From DATLFQ01 sp035540915 (GTDB lineage Bacteria; Actinomycetota; Acidimicrobiia; Acidimicrobiales; GCA-2861595): a DNA stretch of 5,470 nt. A model generated the notes under the pieces. That model saw nothing but the letters and a program-made list of their open reading frames with translations, was not told the origin of the DNA and did not search any database. Positions 5,431-5,470 of the stretch are shown piece by piece (within the stretch, counting starts at the first letter, position 1; each line of letters begins with the position of its first letter). The position numbers and the translations under genes are program-made. Location of the stretch: contig DATLFQ010000111.1 of the NCBI GenBank assembly GCA_035540915.1, positions 1 through 5,470 of the forward strand. The letters are read 5' to 3'.

Positions 5431-5470
5431 GTCGCACCCCCCGGTCTTGCCGTTCGTGGATTCGGTCCTC

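Noticed and set aside
5321..5437. Upstream ATG at 5437 as the cyclase start
   Set aside because: The 39 extra residues are Arg-rich, match no domain and cover the structured leader. The GTG at 5320 has a near-ideal ribosome-binding site.
5380..5465. Class I c-di-GMP riboswitch in the cyclase leader
   Set aside because: Similar fragments exist, but the conserved GACGCAAAGCC is not present intact, there is no GNRA-capped P2 after the CGGCAAGACC segment, and no 3' partner for its 5' strand. Kept only as an undefined structured leader.

Overview
The window is typical of a high-GC member of the Actinomycetota. G+C is very high throughout, codons favour G or C in the third position, and one gene encodes a DUF3039 protein, a family known essentially from actinobacteria. 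The cupin and the ECF sigma factor also look actinobacterial. No species can be named. There is no rRNA, tRNA, CRISPR array, transposase or phage gene. It reads as a chromosomal stretch rich in signal-transduction genes.

Layout from left to right. A cupin gene (44-541, +) follows a strong inverted repeat and a good ribosome-binding site. It ends in a hairpin that includes its stop codon. Facing it is a very small lipoprotein gene (617-772, -) of 51 codons with a clear lipobox and Shine-Dalgarno. An 82-bp divergent spacer carrying an 8-bp direct repeat separates it from a membrane-anchored SpoIIE/PP2C-type phosphatase (855-1931, +). A 164-bp convergent spacer follows, then an ECF sigma factor (2096-2830, -). 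The 307-bp stretch 2831-3137 holds a candidate promoter for the sigma gene in the most A/T-rich patch of the window, and a doubtful 49-codon ORF (2940-3089, -). Then come a DUF3039 zinc-site protein (3138-3428, -) and a 572-residue diguanylate cyclase with the order GAF-PAS-GGDEF-receiver (3602-5320, -). The cyclase starts at a GTG behind a strong ribosome-binding site and has a leader that can fold in alternative ways (5321-5470).

How the genes may work together is mostly inference. Three of the six confident genes are regulators: a phosphatase of the type that controls partner-switching sigma regulation, an ECF sigma factor without an adjacent anti-sigma gene, and a c-di-GMP synthase carrying its own receiver domain. 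The usual partners (STAS antagonist, HATPase anti-sigma kinase, zinc-finger anti-sigma, sensor kinase for the receiver) are absent, so they must be encoded elsewhere if they exist. The points most worth a second look are the reversed GGDEF-receiver order, the cyclase leader with competing stems, the GGGAC-N4-GTCCC palindrome in front of the cupin gene, and the tiny acidic lipoprotein. I found no clear evidence for a wholly new multi-gene system.
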